Assembly: GCA_001794825.1 (NCBI GenBank) | Contig: MGLK01000035.1 | Span: forward strand, 1 to 64,000 | Length of the DNA stretch: 64,000 nucleotides | From: Caulobacterales bacterium RIFCSPHIGHO2_01_FULL_70_19 | Lineage (GTDB): Bacteria; Pseudomonadota; Alphaproteobacteria; Caulobacterales; Caulobacteraceae | Reading direction: 5' to 3' | Shown: positions 33,630-43,870 of the stretch, in pieces | How positions within the stretch are numbered: the first letter of the stretch is position 1 | Layout of the letters: each line of letters starts with the position of its first letter | Made by a program: the position numbers and the translations under genes | Notes under the pieces: generated by a model | The model's input: the letters and a program-made list of their open reading frames with translations, nothing else | The model's database searches: none | Told to the model about the DNA's origin: nothing

Positions 33630-35162
<1,533 letters not shown>

Positions 35163-35227
35163 GCGGTGACTCCCTGCCGGCAGGCTTAGGGAGCGACGCG
35201 CGCGGTGGCAAGGCGGAGGGGGGCGTC

Positions 35228-35992
35228 TCAGCCCTGCAGCGCCCGGAACCACCGCTCCAGCAGGACCGCCTCGGCGCGGCGGGCGGCGGTGCGTTCGGCG
35301 GCTTCCTCGTCCACGCCCCAGCGCGATTCCTGGAAGGCCTCGTCGAGGCGGGACAGCTCGAAGGCGGTCTCCCCGTCGACGGCGCCGCGCTGCAGGGCGA
35401 GGCCGAGGACGGCGCTGCCGAGGAGCGGCACGGCGGTGGCCAGACCTGTCAGGGCGAAGTCGTCCAGCCGCAGGGCCAGTTCCTTCACCCGCGCCACGGC
35501 GGCCGGATCCTGCGGCCGGTGAACGATCCCCTCGGCGGGCTCGAGGTGGACGCCGAGCTCGACCGCTGCCCAGGCGCGCCACGGCGCCCATTGACGGGCC
35601 TGCTGCTCGACCAGACTGGCCGGCTCCCCGGCGAGGTAGCAGAGCAGGTCCGAGCCGGCGAAGGCGGCGATCTCGTCGGCCACGGCTTCGCGCGCCCGGG
35701 AGACCCGGTCGATGGCGGTCGAGGCCAGCCGCGTGGCCGGCATGGTCGCGGGCAGCAAGAACTCGCCCTGTGCGGCCCATTCGTCGGCGGCCAGGCGGGC
35801 CGCGGCCCGGGTCGGCAGGACGAGGGGGGACCCGGCCGGGGTCTTCGGGCCGCGGCCGTCGAGGCGCACGGCCCAGCCGCCCTGGCCTTCCGCCACGTCG
35901 ACAGCGGTCCAGAAGCGCTTCAGGCGCTCCTCGGACTCGCGAAAGCCCTTGCGGGCGGCGACGTTGGGATCGAGCGGGGGGATGTGGGGCAT
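35228..35992 (-). CDS. ATP12 family F1-ATPase assembly chaperone
   Basis: This 254-residue soluble protein matches the ATP12 family, which in mitochondria holds the F1 alpha subunit during assembly; alphaproteobacteria carry the bacterial form. Typical segments are [68 protein letters not shown], and the C-terminal [21 protein letters not shown]. It lies among the HAD phosphatase, RluA-type synthase and crcB genes, a grouping I recall from other Caulobacterales. Confidence 0.85.
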   Translation of the reverse strand: MPHIPPLDPNVAARKGFRESEERLKRFWTAVDVAEGQGGWAVRLDGRGPKTPAGSPLVLPTRAAARLAADEWAAQGEFLLPATMPATRLASTAIDRVSRAREAVADEIAAFAGSDLLCYLAGEPASLVEQQARQWAPWRAWAAVELGVHLEPAEGIVHRPQDPAAVARVKELALRLDDFALTGLATAVPLLGSAVLGLALQRGAVDGETAFELSRLDEAFQESRWGVDEEAAERTAARRAEAVLLERWFRALQG

Positions 35993-36071
35993 GGCGGCCA
36001 TATAGCGGTGCGTCGGCGGTTTGGCAGCCTTGGGCGAGGAACGGCGACGCAGGTCGCGAATTAGGTCCGGC

Positions 36072-36449
36072 ATGGACGATCGTGGCGACGACCGCCGGGG
36101 CCTCGCCGAGGACCGCACCGACCTGGCCGAGGACCGCACGGCCATGGCCAATGAGCGGACCTTCGCCGGCTGGGCCCGGACGGCGATGGCGGCGATCGGC
36201 ATCGGCCTGGCCTTCAACGCCCTGTTCAACGCCATGGAGCCGACCTGGGCCCCCAAGGCCATCGCCACCGTCTTCATCCTGCTGGCCATCTTCCTCGTGG
36301 TCATGGCCGAACGGCGGGCCTGCGCCGTCTCGGCCCGGCTGGACACCCACGCCGGCAAGGAATTGTCGTCGATGAACGTCCGCGCCATCGCCGTCGCCAT
36401 CGGCTTCGGCGCGGCCTGTCTGATCGCCGGGATCTGGCTGCTGGTCTGA
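36072..36449 (+). CDS. DUF202 membrane protein
   Basis: The 125-residue protein has a short acidic N-terminus ([34 protein letters not shown]). The block DRTxxANERTFxxWxRT is the signature of DUF202/YidH proteins. Three membrane segments follow, ending at the C-terminus. ATG 36072 was chosen because the signature starts just after it. The function is unknown. It is convergent with the HAD gene, with three bases between the stops. Confidence 0.85.
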   Translation: MDDRGDDRRGLAEDRTDLAEDRTAMANERTFAGWARTAMAAIGIGLAFNALFNAMEPTWAPKAIATVFILLAIFLVVMAERRACAVSARLDTHAGKELSSMNVRAIAVAIGFGAACLIAGIWLLV

Positions 36450-36452
36450 GGC

Positions 36453-37130
36453 TCAGGCGGCGAGGGCGGACGAGGCGAACCGGTCGAGGGCGGTCTCGAG
36501 GTCGGGGAAGTCGGACGCCACATGGGCGGCGCCGGCGGCGATCTGCTCCTCGACCGTATGGAAGCCCCAGGACACGCCGAGCGGATGGGTCCCGGCGGCG
36601 ACGGCCATGGCGATGTCGTGGGCCGTGTCGCCGATCATGGTCGTGGTCCGCGGGCAGGCGTCGCAGGCGGCCATGGCGGCGCGCAGCATGGCTGGGTCCG
36701 GCTTGCCGGGGCCGTCCTCGGCGCAATGGCTGGACAGGAACAGGTCGGCCCAGCCCTCGCGGGCGAGGTTGCGGGCGACGCCGCGGCGGTTCTGGCCGGT
36801 GGCCAGCGCCAGCCGCCAGCCGTCGCGATGCAGCCGGCGCAGGTGCTCCATCACGCCGGGATAGAGCGGCTCCTCGTGCCCGGCCTCGTACATGCGCCGG
36901 AAGCTGGCCTGGAAGGCGGCGACGAACTCGGCCAGCTCGGCGTCGGTCAGCTGCGGCTCCAGCGTGTGCAGGGCCTTGGGCAGGCTGAGGCCGACGATCA
37001 TGCGCACGCGGTCGTAGGCCGGCTCCGGAAGGCCGAGGACCTGCGCGGCCTCGCAGGCGGCGCGGTGGATGGAGGCGCGGCTGTCCACGAGGGTGCCGTC
37101 GATGTCGAACACGGCGAGGGGTCGGGTCAT
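36453..37130 (-). CDS. HAD-family phosphatase (phosphoglycolate phosphatase-like)
   Basis: This 225-residue haloacid dehalogenase-fold hydrolase has nucleophile motif I FDIDGTLVDS (residues 8-17) and a helical cap domain. Motif II LALATGQNRR, motif III Lys in GKPDPAML and motif IV MIGDTAHDIAMAVAAG follow. The Gph-like pattern suggests a small phosphomonoester substrate. It is upstream-proximal to a 139-bp inverted-repeat element that separates it from the RluA-type synthase. Confidence 0.9.
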   Translation of the reverse strand: MTRPLAVFDIDGTLVDSRASIHRAACEAAQVLGLPEPAYDRVRMIVGLSLPKALHTLEPQLTDAELAEFVAAFQASFRRMYEAGHEEPLYPGVMEHLRRLHRDGWRLALATGQNRRGVARNLAREGWADLFLSSHCAEDGPGKPDPAMLRAAMAACDACPRTTTMIGDTAHDIAMAVAAGTHPLGVSWGFHTVEEQIAAGAAHVASDFPDLETALDRFASSALAA

Positions 37131-37136
37131 GCGAGG

Positions 37137-37275
37137 TCCTCCCCCGCAGGGGGAGGGGGACCATCCGAAGGATGGTGGAGGGGGAAAAGGAGGCCCGCCG
37201 ATGAGCCGGCGACGAGATGCGGCTGCGCTCCCTCCACCGTGCTGCGCGCGGTCCCCCTCCCCCTGCGGGGGAGGA
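37137..37275. repeat. 139-bp MITE-like element with 26-bp terminal inverted repeats
   Basis: Positions 37137-37162 and 37250-37275 are exact 26-base inverted copies, each itself an imperfect palindrome around GCAGGGGG. The inner part contains CCATCCGAAGGATGG near 37161-37175. The right arm with its flanking AATG recurs at 41150-41175. No transposase is encoded. The element fills the gap between two co-directional genes and may form an RNA hairpin in their transcript. Confidence 0.8.
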
Positions 37276-37281
37276 ATGCCC

Positions 37282-38292
37282 TCATCGGATCCTCTTCACT
37301 CCCGCGAAGGGGTCCGGATCGGCCTCGTCCTCGGAGAAGCCGAAGTGGGCGAAGCCGGCCTTCATCTCCGGCGACAGCGGGGCCTCGACGATCAGCTTGC
37401 CGCCGCCGGGGTGGTCCAGCTCGATGCGGCGGGCGTGCAGCTGCAGCTTCAAGGGGCCGGACAGCTCGGCCGATTCCGCGGTGCCGTACTTGGGGTCGCC
37501 GAGGATCGGGTGGCCGATGGCGGCCATGTGGGCGCGCAGCTGGTGGGTGCGGCCGGTGAAGGGGCGCAGCGCCATCCAGGCGGCGCGGTGGGCGGCGCGG
37601 CTGAGGGTGACGTAGGCGGTCTCGGCCGGCTCGGCCCCGTGCTCCTTGGGATCGGCCGGGCGCATGATCTCGAAGTCGTTGATGCCGGACTTCTTCAGGG
37701 CCAGGTCGATCTGGCCGGCGGCCGGCTTGGGGTTGCCGATGACCAGGGCCCAGTAGGTCTTCTTCGCCTGCCGCCGGGCGAAGGCCCCGGCCAGCCGCTT
37801 GGCCGCCTCGGGTCCCTTGCCGAGCAGCAGGACGCCGGAGGTGTCGCGGTCCAGCCGGTGCACCAGACGGGGGCGCGCCATCCCCTCCCCCCAGGCCGAC
37901 AGCAGGCGGTCGATGTGCTTGGTGGTCTTGGTGCCGCCCTGCACCGCCAGCCCCGCCGGCTTGTTCAGGGCGATGACGAGGTCGTCTTCGTAGAGCACCA
38001 GCGACTTCGCATAGGCGGCGTCCCGGTCGCTGATCTTCGGCTTGTCGGCCGGATCGCGGACCACCGGATCGGGGATGGGCGGCACGCGCACGGCGGCGCC
38101 CGCGGTCAGCCGGTCCTGCGGCTTCGCCCGCGAGCCGTCGACGCGGATCTGGCCGGAACGGGCCAGCTTCTCGATCTGGATGTGCGACAGGTGCGGCCAG
38201 CGGCGTTTGAACCAGCGGTCCAGCCGGATGCCGTCCTCGGCCTCGGCGACGTAGAGGGTCTTCACCTCGCGGGCGGGAGCGGCGTCGGTCAC
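37282..38292 (-). CDS. RluA-family pseudouridine synthase with S4 domain
   Basis: This 336-residue enzyme has an N-terminal S4 domain (GIRLDRWFKRRWPHLSHIQIEKLARSGQIRVDG) and the RluA catalytic core. HRLDRDTSGVLLLGKG holds the catalytic Asp, and FTGRTHQLRAHMAAIGHPILGDPKYG is the RluA/RluC signature. RluC modifies three 23S rRNA uridines; this protein has that architecture, but the targets are not proven. GTG 38292 overlaps the crcB stop (GTGA), so translation is likely coupled. Confidence 0.9.
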   Translation of the reverse strand: MTDAAPAREVKTLYVAEAEDGIRLDRWFKRRWPHLSHIQIEKLARSGQIRVDGSRAKPQDRLTAGAAVRVPPIPDPVVRDPADKPKISDRDAAYAKSLVLYEDDLVIALNKPAGLAVQGGTKTTKHIDRLLSAWGEGMARPRLVHRLDRDTSGVLLLGKGPEAAKRLAGAFARRQAKKTYWALVIGNPKPAAGQIDLALKKSGINDFEIMRPADPKEHGAEPAETAYVTLSRAAHRAAWMALRPFTGRTHQLRAHMAAIGHPILGDPKYGTAESAELSGPLKLQLHARRIELDHPGGGKLIVEAPLSPEMKAGFAHFGFSEDEADPDPFAGVKRIR

Positions 38293-38672
38293 AGGGCGGC
38301 TCCGAAGGCGCGGCGGGCGATCATCAGCCCGAGGAACAGGGCGGCGATCGAGAGGACCACCGAGGCGGCGACGTAGCCCGACGCCAGGGCGAACTGGCGC
38401 TTCTCGATCATCAGCGCCGTCTCCAGCGAGAAGGCCGAAAAGGTGGTGAAGCCGCCCAGCAGGCCGACGGCGGCGAACAGGCGGATCGTCTCGCCCTGGG
38501 CCCCGCCGCGGAAGGCCAGCCAGCCGGCTAGCAGGCCCATCAGCACGCCGCCGACGACGTTCGCCGTCAGGGTCGGCCACGGCCAGCCCGTGGCGGGCAG
38601 CACGCGGCCGACGCCGTAGCGGGCGACCGCGCCGAGCGCCCCTCCGGCGGCGACGATGAGAAGACGTGTCAT
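38289..38672 (-). CDS. crcB: fluoride channel CrcB/FluC
   Basis: The 127-residue inner-membrane protein has four membrane segments and the family motifs GGALGAVARYGVGR near the start, LTANVVGGVLMGLLAG (Asn in the pore) and GGFTTFSAFSLE (phenylalanine track). As a dual-topology dimer it exports fluoride. Only 48 bases separate it from the divergent DUF2214 gene, too few for a fluoride riboswitch in the leader. It overlaps the pseudouridine synthase start. Confidence 0.93.
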   Translation of the reverse strand: MTRLLIVAAGGALGAVARYGVGRVLPATGWPWPTLTANVVGGVLMGLLAGWLAFRGGAQGETIRLFAAVGLLGGFTTFSAFSLETALMIEKRQFALASGYVAASVVLSIAALFLGLMIARRAFGAAL

Positions 38673-38720
38673 GATGCGCGGCTTATACCCGCGATTGCGG
38701 CAAAGCGAAGGGAGCGCGCC

Positions 38721-39161
38721 ATGGCCGACCTGATCCTCGCCATCCTGCACCACCTCCTCGTCTTCGGCCTGGTCGCCATGCTGGCGATTGAGCGCGCCCT
38801 GCTGCGCGGCGAGACGGTCGACGCGATCCGCCTCGCGCGGCTGGACGCCGGCTTCGGCGCCACGGCGGCGCTGGTCATCGCGGTCGGCGTGGGCCGGGTG
38901 CTCCTCGGCGGCAAGGGCTGGGCCTTTTACGTCGAGAACCCGTTCTTCTGGACCAAGATGGCCAGCTTCCTCCTCATCGGCCTGCTGTCGATCGCGCCCA
39001 CCCTGCTGTTCATCCGGTGGCGGAAGGCTTCGGCGGGCGGCCGGACTTTCGCGCCGCCGGCCGACGAGCTGAAGCGCGCGCGCCGCTGGCTGGGGCTGGA
39101 GGCCCTGCTGCTGATCCCGCTGCTGGCGTCCGCCGCGGCCACGGCCCGTTGGCCGTTCTGA
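38721..39161 (+). CDS. DUF2214 membrane protein
   Basis: The 146-residue protein has four membrane segments. AILHHLLVFGLVAMLAIERALLRGETVDAIRLARLDAGFGATA matches the start of DUF2214 proteins, with a conserved His-His near the first membrane face, and KGWAFYVENPFFWTKMASFLLIGLLS is the second hallmark. A role in the membrane is assumed; no function is established. Confidence 0.8.
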   Translation: MADLILAILHHLLVFGLVAMLAIERALLRGETVDAIRLARLDAGFGATAALVIAVGVGRVLLGGKGWAFYVENPFFWTKMASFLLIGLLSIAPTLLFIRWRKASAGGRTFAPPADELKRARRWLGLEALLLIPLLASAAATARWPF

Positions 39162-39300
39162 CCGAAACTTCACTTGCCGGGCGGCAGGGTTAACGGCGAT
39201 ACCCGAACGGTGGCGCTTCGCGTCACGAGAGAACGCCGTCGGCCCGGCGGCGCGCTCGCGCCATAGTGTCGGGTCACGTTCGAGGGAACGCCGAAGCGCC

Positions 39301-40506
39301 ATGTCGCACGACGATCATCACCCCGCTCCCGCCGGCGACGGCGGCCACGGCGGCCAGGGTTTCGACCAGCGGCTGGGCGGCGGTCTGGACGCGCACGCCA
39401 ATCCGCCGCCCGCGGGCGCCGCCGACCTGCATGAGCGCGCCGTACCCACAGCGACTCCGACCCGCCGCAGCGGCCCGCTGCGCAACCCCGAGGGCATCCT
39501 CAACCCGATCCAGGACAGCGAGTATTTCTCCGAGGACCCGGAGGCGATCGAGCGGGTCTCGGCGCACATCGACGAGTATTTCAACCAGCCGCTGGACATC
39601 TTCCCCTTCTGGGAGACCGAGGGAAAGCCGGACCGCTTCCACGTCCTGTTCGCCCGCCAGATCGAGGAGCGCTTCCCGGTCGATTCCGACCTGCGGGCCG
39701 ACATCTACGCCTACGGCCGGCGGGTGTTCGACGCCCTGCGCGTGCACGTCCTGGTCAAGCGCCTGAACCAGGCGCTGGCCATGGCCGCCTTCGGGGTGCT
39801 GGCGGTGCTGGGCCCGACCTGGTTCAGCCGCTGGACGGGGACCGACATGGCCGGCGCGGGCCTCGCCGCCGGCGCCATGCTGGTCGCCTTCGGCCTGTGG
39901 TGGGGCGTCCAGCAGATCCTGTTCATCCAGTACCGCTTCCGGCTGGAGAACGATTCCTACCAACTGTCGCGCGAGATCGTGCAGCGGACCCGCGAGCTGC
40001 AGAACCTGTTCACCTCGGGCCGCGCCATGGCCGACCAGGCCGAGACCCGCTACCAGCAGGACGGCAAGGCGTGGGGCCAGCGGGCGCTGTACCTGACCCG
40101 GCTGACCATGTGGTTGGGCGCGCGCATGGAGTACCTCGAAAAGTACGTCCAGATGGAGCTGTGGCGGGTGCGCCGCGAGCGCTACTGGATGCGCTGGCTG
40201 GCGCGCATCCTGACGCCGCTGGTGTTCGTCGGCGGGGCGATCGCGATCGCGCTGGAGACGGCGCCGCCGGGCCACGACGTCGCCTTCCGCGGCCTGCAGG
40301 CCCTGGCCGTCCTGCTCTCGGCCGTCGTCGCCCTGCTGTCCTACTTCCGCTGGCAGACGCCGACCTCGGCGGTGCAGGACAAGCTCGGCGTCGAGAACTG
40401 GGTCCGCTACGCCTCGCTGGACGTCGACAACGCCGTCGCCGACCAGGTCCGCCGCGACAAGGAACGGCTGGTTGAGTACCGCGCGCTGACGCGCGGGGGG
40501 CGATAG
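39301..40506 (+). CDS. membrane protein of unknown function
   Basis: The 401-residue protein has a His/Gly-rich N-terminus (residues 1-60), a soluble helical part and two pairs of membrane segments (about 159-177, 183-207, 300-318 and 330-346). Between the pairs lies a long basic amphipathic helix region (SYQLSREIVQRTRELQNLFTSG...). I do not recognise the family. It stands alone between the DUF2214 gene and a strong inverted repeat. The last bases run into the repeat at 40512. Confidence 0.6.
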   Translation: MSHDDHHPAPAGDGGHGGQGFDQRLGGGLDAHANPPPAGAADLHERAVPTATPTRRSGPLRNPEGILNPIQDSEYFSEDPEAIERVSAHIDEYFNQPLDIFPFWETEGKPDRFHVLFARQIEERFPVDSDLRADIYAYGRRVFDALRVHVLVKRLNQALAMAAFGVLAVLGPTWFSRWTGTDMAGAGLAAGAMLVAFGLWWGVQQILFIQYRFRLENDSYQLSREIVQRTRELQNLFTSGRAMADQAETRYQQDGKAWGQRALYLTRLTMWLGARMEYLEKYVQMELWRVRRERYWMRWLARILTPLVFVGGAIAIALETAPPGHDVAFRGLQALAVLLSAVVALLSYFRWQTPTSAVQDKLGVENWVRYASLDVDNAVADQVRRDKERLVEYRALTRGGR

Positions 40507-40607
40507 GGACTGGGTGCTAGGTTCTAGGGGCTAGGGTTCAGGGGCTGGCGCCAACGGTAAGCCGTGTCGCCCATTTCCCTAGACCCTAGACCCTAGAACC
40601 TGGACCC
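40507..40607. repeat. long CTAGGG/CCCTAG inverted repeat
   Basis: The left arm (about 40512-40544) and right arm (about 40577-40607) are near-perfect inverted copies built of GGTTCTAGGG and CTAGGG units, with about 30 paired positions and a 32-base loop. The stop codon of the leftward lipoprotein gene lies inside the right arm. The hairpin would form in both converging transcripts and could act as a bidirectional terminator or belong to a repeat family. Confidence 0.7.
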
Positions 40608-41099
40608 GATGCTGTCCCGCACCCCCGCCGCGTCGTAGGCGTTGGGCCGGTCGGGCCGGGGGCCGTCGCCCATGATCACCTCCAGCGTGGTCGAGGTCGG
40701 CGAGGGGCCGCTGAAGTTGAGGCCGACGCCGACGCCCACGCCCGAGCTGGAGTAGCTGCCGTAGCGACCCGAATAGCGGCCGGAGCCGTAGCCGACGCCG
40801 ACGCTGGGCCGCAGGCCGCCGGCGCTGTCGGGTCGCCCGTCGGTCCAGCGTTGGGTCACCTCGAACCAGTCGTGGCCCTGGGCCAGGGTCAGCTCGGCGG
40901 CGCGCAGCAGCGCCAGATCGGCCACCGGCCCGGGCGCGCCGACGCCATAGTAGGTCACCCGGTAGCGGTCGGATTCGATGCGCTGCTCCGTATAGCCCTG
41001 CCCGCCCGGCGACTGTTGCGGCCCGTAGGGCGCAAGGCTGGCGCAGGCCGAGAGGGCGAGACCGGCGGCGGCGATCAGGGGCAGGGTCAGGCGTTTCAT
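40593..41099 (-). CDS. CC0125/CC1285-type lipoprotein
   Basis: This 168-residue lipoprotein has a signal peptide with lipobox LSAC (Cys19). The mature part starts with a Gln/Gly-rich stretch, then QGYTEQRIESDRYRVTYYGVGAPGPVADLALLRAAELTLAQGHDWFEV, the conserved block of this Caulobacterales family. A Gly/Ser/Tyr-rich loop (about 105-130) follows. Function is unknown; it is probably anchored in the outer membrane. Its 3' end lies within the inverted repeat at 40577-40607. Confidence 0.8.
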   Translation of the reverse strand: MKRLTLPLIAAAGLALSACASLAPYGPQQSPGGQGYTEQRIESDRYRVTYYGVGAPGPVADLALLRAAELTLAQGHDWFEVTQRWTDGRPDSAGGLRPSVGVGYGSGRYSGRYGSYSSSGVGVGVGLNFSGPSPTSTTLEVIMGDGPRPDRPNAYDAAGVRDSIGSRF

Positions 41100-41149
41100 G
41101 GCGCAGGCTCCGGGGCTTTGGAGGAAAGCGTGGCGGAGCTTTCCGGGTT

Positions 41150-41213
41150 CCCCCTCCCCCTGCGGGGGAGGAATGGCGGGTGCGGCTGCAGAATTCCTCC
41201 CCCACTGGAGGGG
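41150..41213. repeat. partial copy of the MITE-like repeat
   Basis: Bases 41150-41175 repeat 26 bases of the right arm and flank of the element at 37137-37275. A second C-rich block with CCTCCCCC lies at about 41195. Only half of the element is recognisable. It fills the gap between the lipoprotein gene and the stop of the RluA-family gene. Confidence 0.6.
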
Positions 41214-41939
41214 CTATAGCCCCGCCGCCTCCGCCAGCGCTGCGAAATCCGCCGGGAGGGGCGCCTCGACCGTCATCCGCCCGCCGTCCGGGTGCGGGAA
41301 GGTCAGCTTCGCGGCGTGCAGCATCAGCCGCGGCGCCGCGCGTCCGGCGAAGGTCAGGGCGCCGCCGTAGCGGGCGTCGCCGACCAGCGGGCGGCCGATC
41401 GCGGCCATGTGCACCCGCAGCTGGTGCATCCGGCCGGTCTTCGGCTCCAGCTCGACCAGGGCCCCCTCCTCCGAGGCGGCGACGGTGCGGTAGCGGCTGA
41501 GCGAGGGCTGGGCCCCGGGCGCGTCCGGCGCGGCGACCCGCATGTAGCTCTCGCGCCCGATCTCCTGCCGGACCAGCGGCGCGTCGATGGTCCCCTGCCG
41601 GGGCTCGGGGGCGGCGGACACCAGGGCCAGATAGGTCTTGTCCAGCTTGCGCGCCTGCAGGGCCTTGCCGAGGAAGCCGGCGGCCGGCTTGGTCTTCGCC
41701 GCGAGAATGACGCCCGAGGTGTCGCGGTCCAGCCGGTGCACCAGCTCGGGCCGCTTGCCGTTCGAGCGCATGAAGGCCCACAGCAGGTCGTCCAGGGTGT
41801 GCGCCCTGATCCGCCCGCCCTGGCTGGACAGGCCGGACGGCTTGTTCAGCGCGAGAACGTGCGCGTCCTCGTGGATCACCCACGAGCGGACGGCGGCGAT
41901 CTCGTCGTCGGAAAGGGAAACGGGCGGCCGGGCTGTCAC
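41214..41939 (-). CDS. RluA-family pseudouridine synthase without S4 domain
   Basis: The 241-residue enzyme has only the catalytic RluA core. VHRLDRDTSGVILAAKT holds the catalytic Asp, and KTGRMHQLRVHMAAIGRPLVGDARYG is the RNA/uracil pocket. The lack of an N-terminal S4 domain resembles RluA and TruC rather than RluC. It starts at GTG 41939. It is the third pseudouridine synthase here and has a different domain set from the other two; the target RNA is unknown. Confidence 0.88.
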   Translation of the reverse strand: MTARPPVSLSDDEIAAVRSWVIHEDAHVLALNKPSGLSSQGGRIRAHTLDDLLWAFMRSNGKRPELVHRLDRDTSGVILAAKTKPAAGFLGKALQARKLDKTYLALVSAAPEPRQGTIDAPLVRQEIGRESYMRVAAPDAPGAQPSLSRYRTVAASEEGALVELEPKTGRMHQLRVHMAAIGRPLVGDARYGGALTFAGRAAPRLMLHAAKLTFPHPDGGRMTVEAPLPADFAALAEAAGL

Positions 41940-41978
41940 CGGGCGTGCATACCCGGCGTGCGGCCGCCCGTCAGCCCG

Positions 41979-42419
41979 TCAGCGCAACACGCCCTTGCGG
42001 CTCATGGCGCGGCTGTACATGACGAAGCCGAGGCCGAGCAGGAAGATCACCGCGCTGAAGATCATGCCGGTGGTTCCCATGACCTCATTGCCGCCCGACA
42101 TCTGGCCGTAGACCACGCTGACGGCGAAGGCGACCAGCGAGGCGAGGAAGGCGTGGAAGGCCCACTTCATGCGCAGCAGCAGGAGCACGGCCCCCAGCAC
42201 CCCGCCCCAGATTCCGATCGCCCACACAGCCTCCATCCACATCGGATAGCTGTCAAAATATGCCCGCTGCTCGGCGGTGAACTGGGCCAGGTAGGCGGCG
42301 TTGTCGGTCTGGGTCATGACATAGTCGTAGCCGCCGTAGCCGTTCCACAGCAGGCTCACCAACCCCACCGCCCACAGGTGCCAGGGCGTCGAGGTGGTCA
42401 TCTTCATGGTGTCGGTCAT
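41979..42419 (-). CDS. four-span membrane protein
   Basis: The 146-residue protein has four hydrophobic segments (about 13-31, 64-83, 87-105, 117-136). TPWHLWAVGLVSLLWNGYGGYDYVMTQT at the start and YFDSYPMWMEAVWAIGIWGGVLGA are conserved-looking blocks that I recall from small alphaproteobacterial membrane proteins of unknown function. No transport motif is visible. Confidence 0.7.
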   Translation of the reverse strand: MTDTMKMTTSTPWHLWAVGLVSLLWNGYGGYDYVMTQTDNAAYLAQFTAEQRAYFDSYPMWMEAVWAIGIWGGVLGAVLLLLRMKWAFHAFLASLVAFAVSVVYGQMSGGNEVMGTTGMIFSAVIFLLGLGFVMYSRAMSRKGVLR

Positions 42420-42482
42420 CGTCCCCTCCCAAGGATTTCCCGAGGGCCGGAGGATGCGCCGAAAACAACGTTACGGCAACGC

Positions 42483-43799
42483 TCAGTCGCCGCCGCCCGC
42501 CTCCGCCCTGGCCCGCAGCGCCGCCCACCGCTCCAGCCGCTCCACGATCTTCGCCTCGTGCCCCTCGCCCTTCGGCGCATAGAAGGTTCGGCGCTCCATC
42601 CCGTCGGGGAAGAAGTTGGCGCCGGAAAAGCCCTCCGGCGTGTCGGGGTCGTACTGGTAGCCCTTGCCGTAGCCCAGCGACTTCATCAGCTTGGTCGGCG
42701 CGTTGCGGATGTGGGCGGGCGGCATGAGCGAGCCGGTCTCGGCCGCCGCCCGCTTCGCCGCCTTGAAGGCCTCGTAGACGCCGACCGACTTGGGGGCGGT
42801 GGCGAGGTGGACCACCGCCTGGGCCAGGGCCAGCTCGCCCTCCGGGCTGCCGAGGAAGTCGTACGTATCCTTGGCCGCATTGGCGACCAGCAGCGACAGC
42901 GGGTCGGCCTCGCCGATGTCCTCGACCGCCATGCGCACGATGCGGCGGGCCAGGTACAGCGGGTCCTCGCCGCCGTTCAGCATCCGCGCCAGCCAGTAGA
43001 GGGCGGCATCAGGATCCGATCCGCGGACGGATTTATGCAGCGCGGATATGAGGTTGTAGTGCTCTTCTCGACTCTTGTCGTAAGCGGGCGCGCGCTTCTG
43101 CAGGATGCCGGCGAGGGCCTGGACGTCGAGCGGCCCGGTCGTCGTCGTCAGGTCGAACAGCACCTCGGACAGGGTCAGCAGGTAGCGGCCGTCGCCGTCG
43201 GCCAGCGCCGTCAGGGCCTGACGCGCCTCCGGCGTCAGCAGCAGGGTCTTGCCCTCCTGCGCCTCGGCCCGAATCAATAGTTGATCGAGAGCGGCGTCGT
43301 CGAGCCGTTTCAGCACATAGACCTGGCTTCGCGACAGCAGGGCGCCGTTCAGCTCGAACGACGGGTTCTCGGTCGTGGCCCCGACGAGGGTGACGATCCC
43401 CTCTTCCACGAACGGCAGGAAGCCGTCCTGCTGGGCACGGTTGAAGCGGTGGATCTCGTCGACGAACAGCAGGGTCGACTGGCCGGCGGCGCGGCGCATG
43501 CGGGCGGCCTCGAAGGCCTTTTTCAGATCAGCCACGCCGGAGAAGACGGCCGAGATCTGCTGGAACTGGTAGCCGGCAGCCTGGGCCAGCAGGCGGGCGA
43601 TGGTGGTCTTGCCCGTGCCCGGCGGGCCCCACAGGATCATCGACCCCAGACGCCCGGCCTCGACCATGCGCCGGATCGGCCCGCCCTCGCCCAGCAGGTG
43701 ATCCTGCCCCACCACCTCGTCGAGGCTCTTCGGCCGCAGGCGGTCGGCCAGCGGGGCGTCGGGGGGATGGATGCCGGAGGCTTCGAACAGGTCGGTCAT
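42483..43799 (-). CDS. rarA: replication-associated recombination protein RarA (MgsA)
   Basis: This 438-residue AAA+ ATPase acts at stalled replication forks. Walker A GPPGTGKTT is at residues 58-66, Walker B LLFVDEIHRF near 115, and sensor 1 GATTENPSFELNGALLSRSQV follows. The C-terminal MgsA tetramerisation domain has YNLISALHKSVRGSDPDAALYWLARMLNGGEDPLYLARRIVRMA. ATG 43799 was chosen because the conserved start MTDLFE begins there; a longer frame adds 13 basic residues. The protein is close to the usual family length. Confidence 0.93.
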   Translation of the reverse strand: MTDLFEASGIHPPDAPLADRLRPKSLDEVVGQDHLLGEGGPIRRMVEAGRLGSMILWGPPGTGKTTIARLLAQAAGYQFQQISAVFSGVADLKKAFEAARMRRAAGQSTLLFVDEIHRFNRAQQDGFLPFVEEGIVTLVGATTENPSFELNGALLSRSQVYVLKRLDDAALDQLLIRAEAQEGKTLLLTPEARQALTALADGDGRYLLTLSEVLFDLTTTTGPLDVQALAGILQKRAPAYDKSREEHYNLISALHKSVRGSDPDAALYWLARMLNGGEDPLYLARRIVRMAVEDIGEADPLSLLVANAAKDTYDFLGSPEGELALAQAVVHLATAPKSVGVYEAFKAAKRAAAETGSLMPPAHIRNAPTKLMKSLGYGKGYQYDPDTPEGFSGANFFPDGMERRTFYAPKGEGHEAKIVERLERWAALRARAEAGGGD

Positions 43800-43870
43800 G
43801 CGGGGAGAAGAGATAGGCGTTCGCGCCGCCCTTTTCACGCGCTAGTGTGGGCTTCAGGGAGGAGAACGCC

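Noticed and set aside
38673-38720. Fluoride riboswitch before crcB
   Set aside because: The gap is too short, and part of it must hold the signals of the divergent gene.
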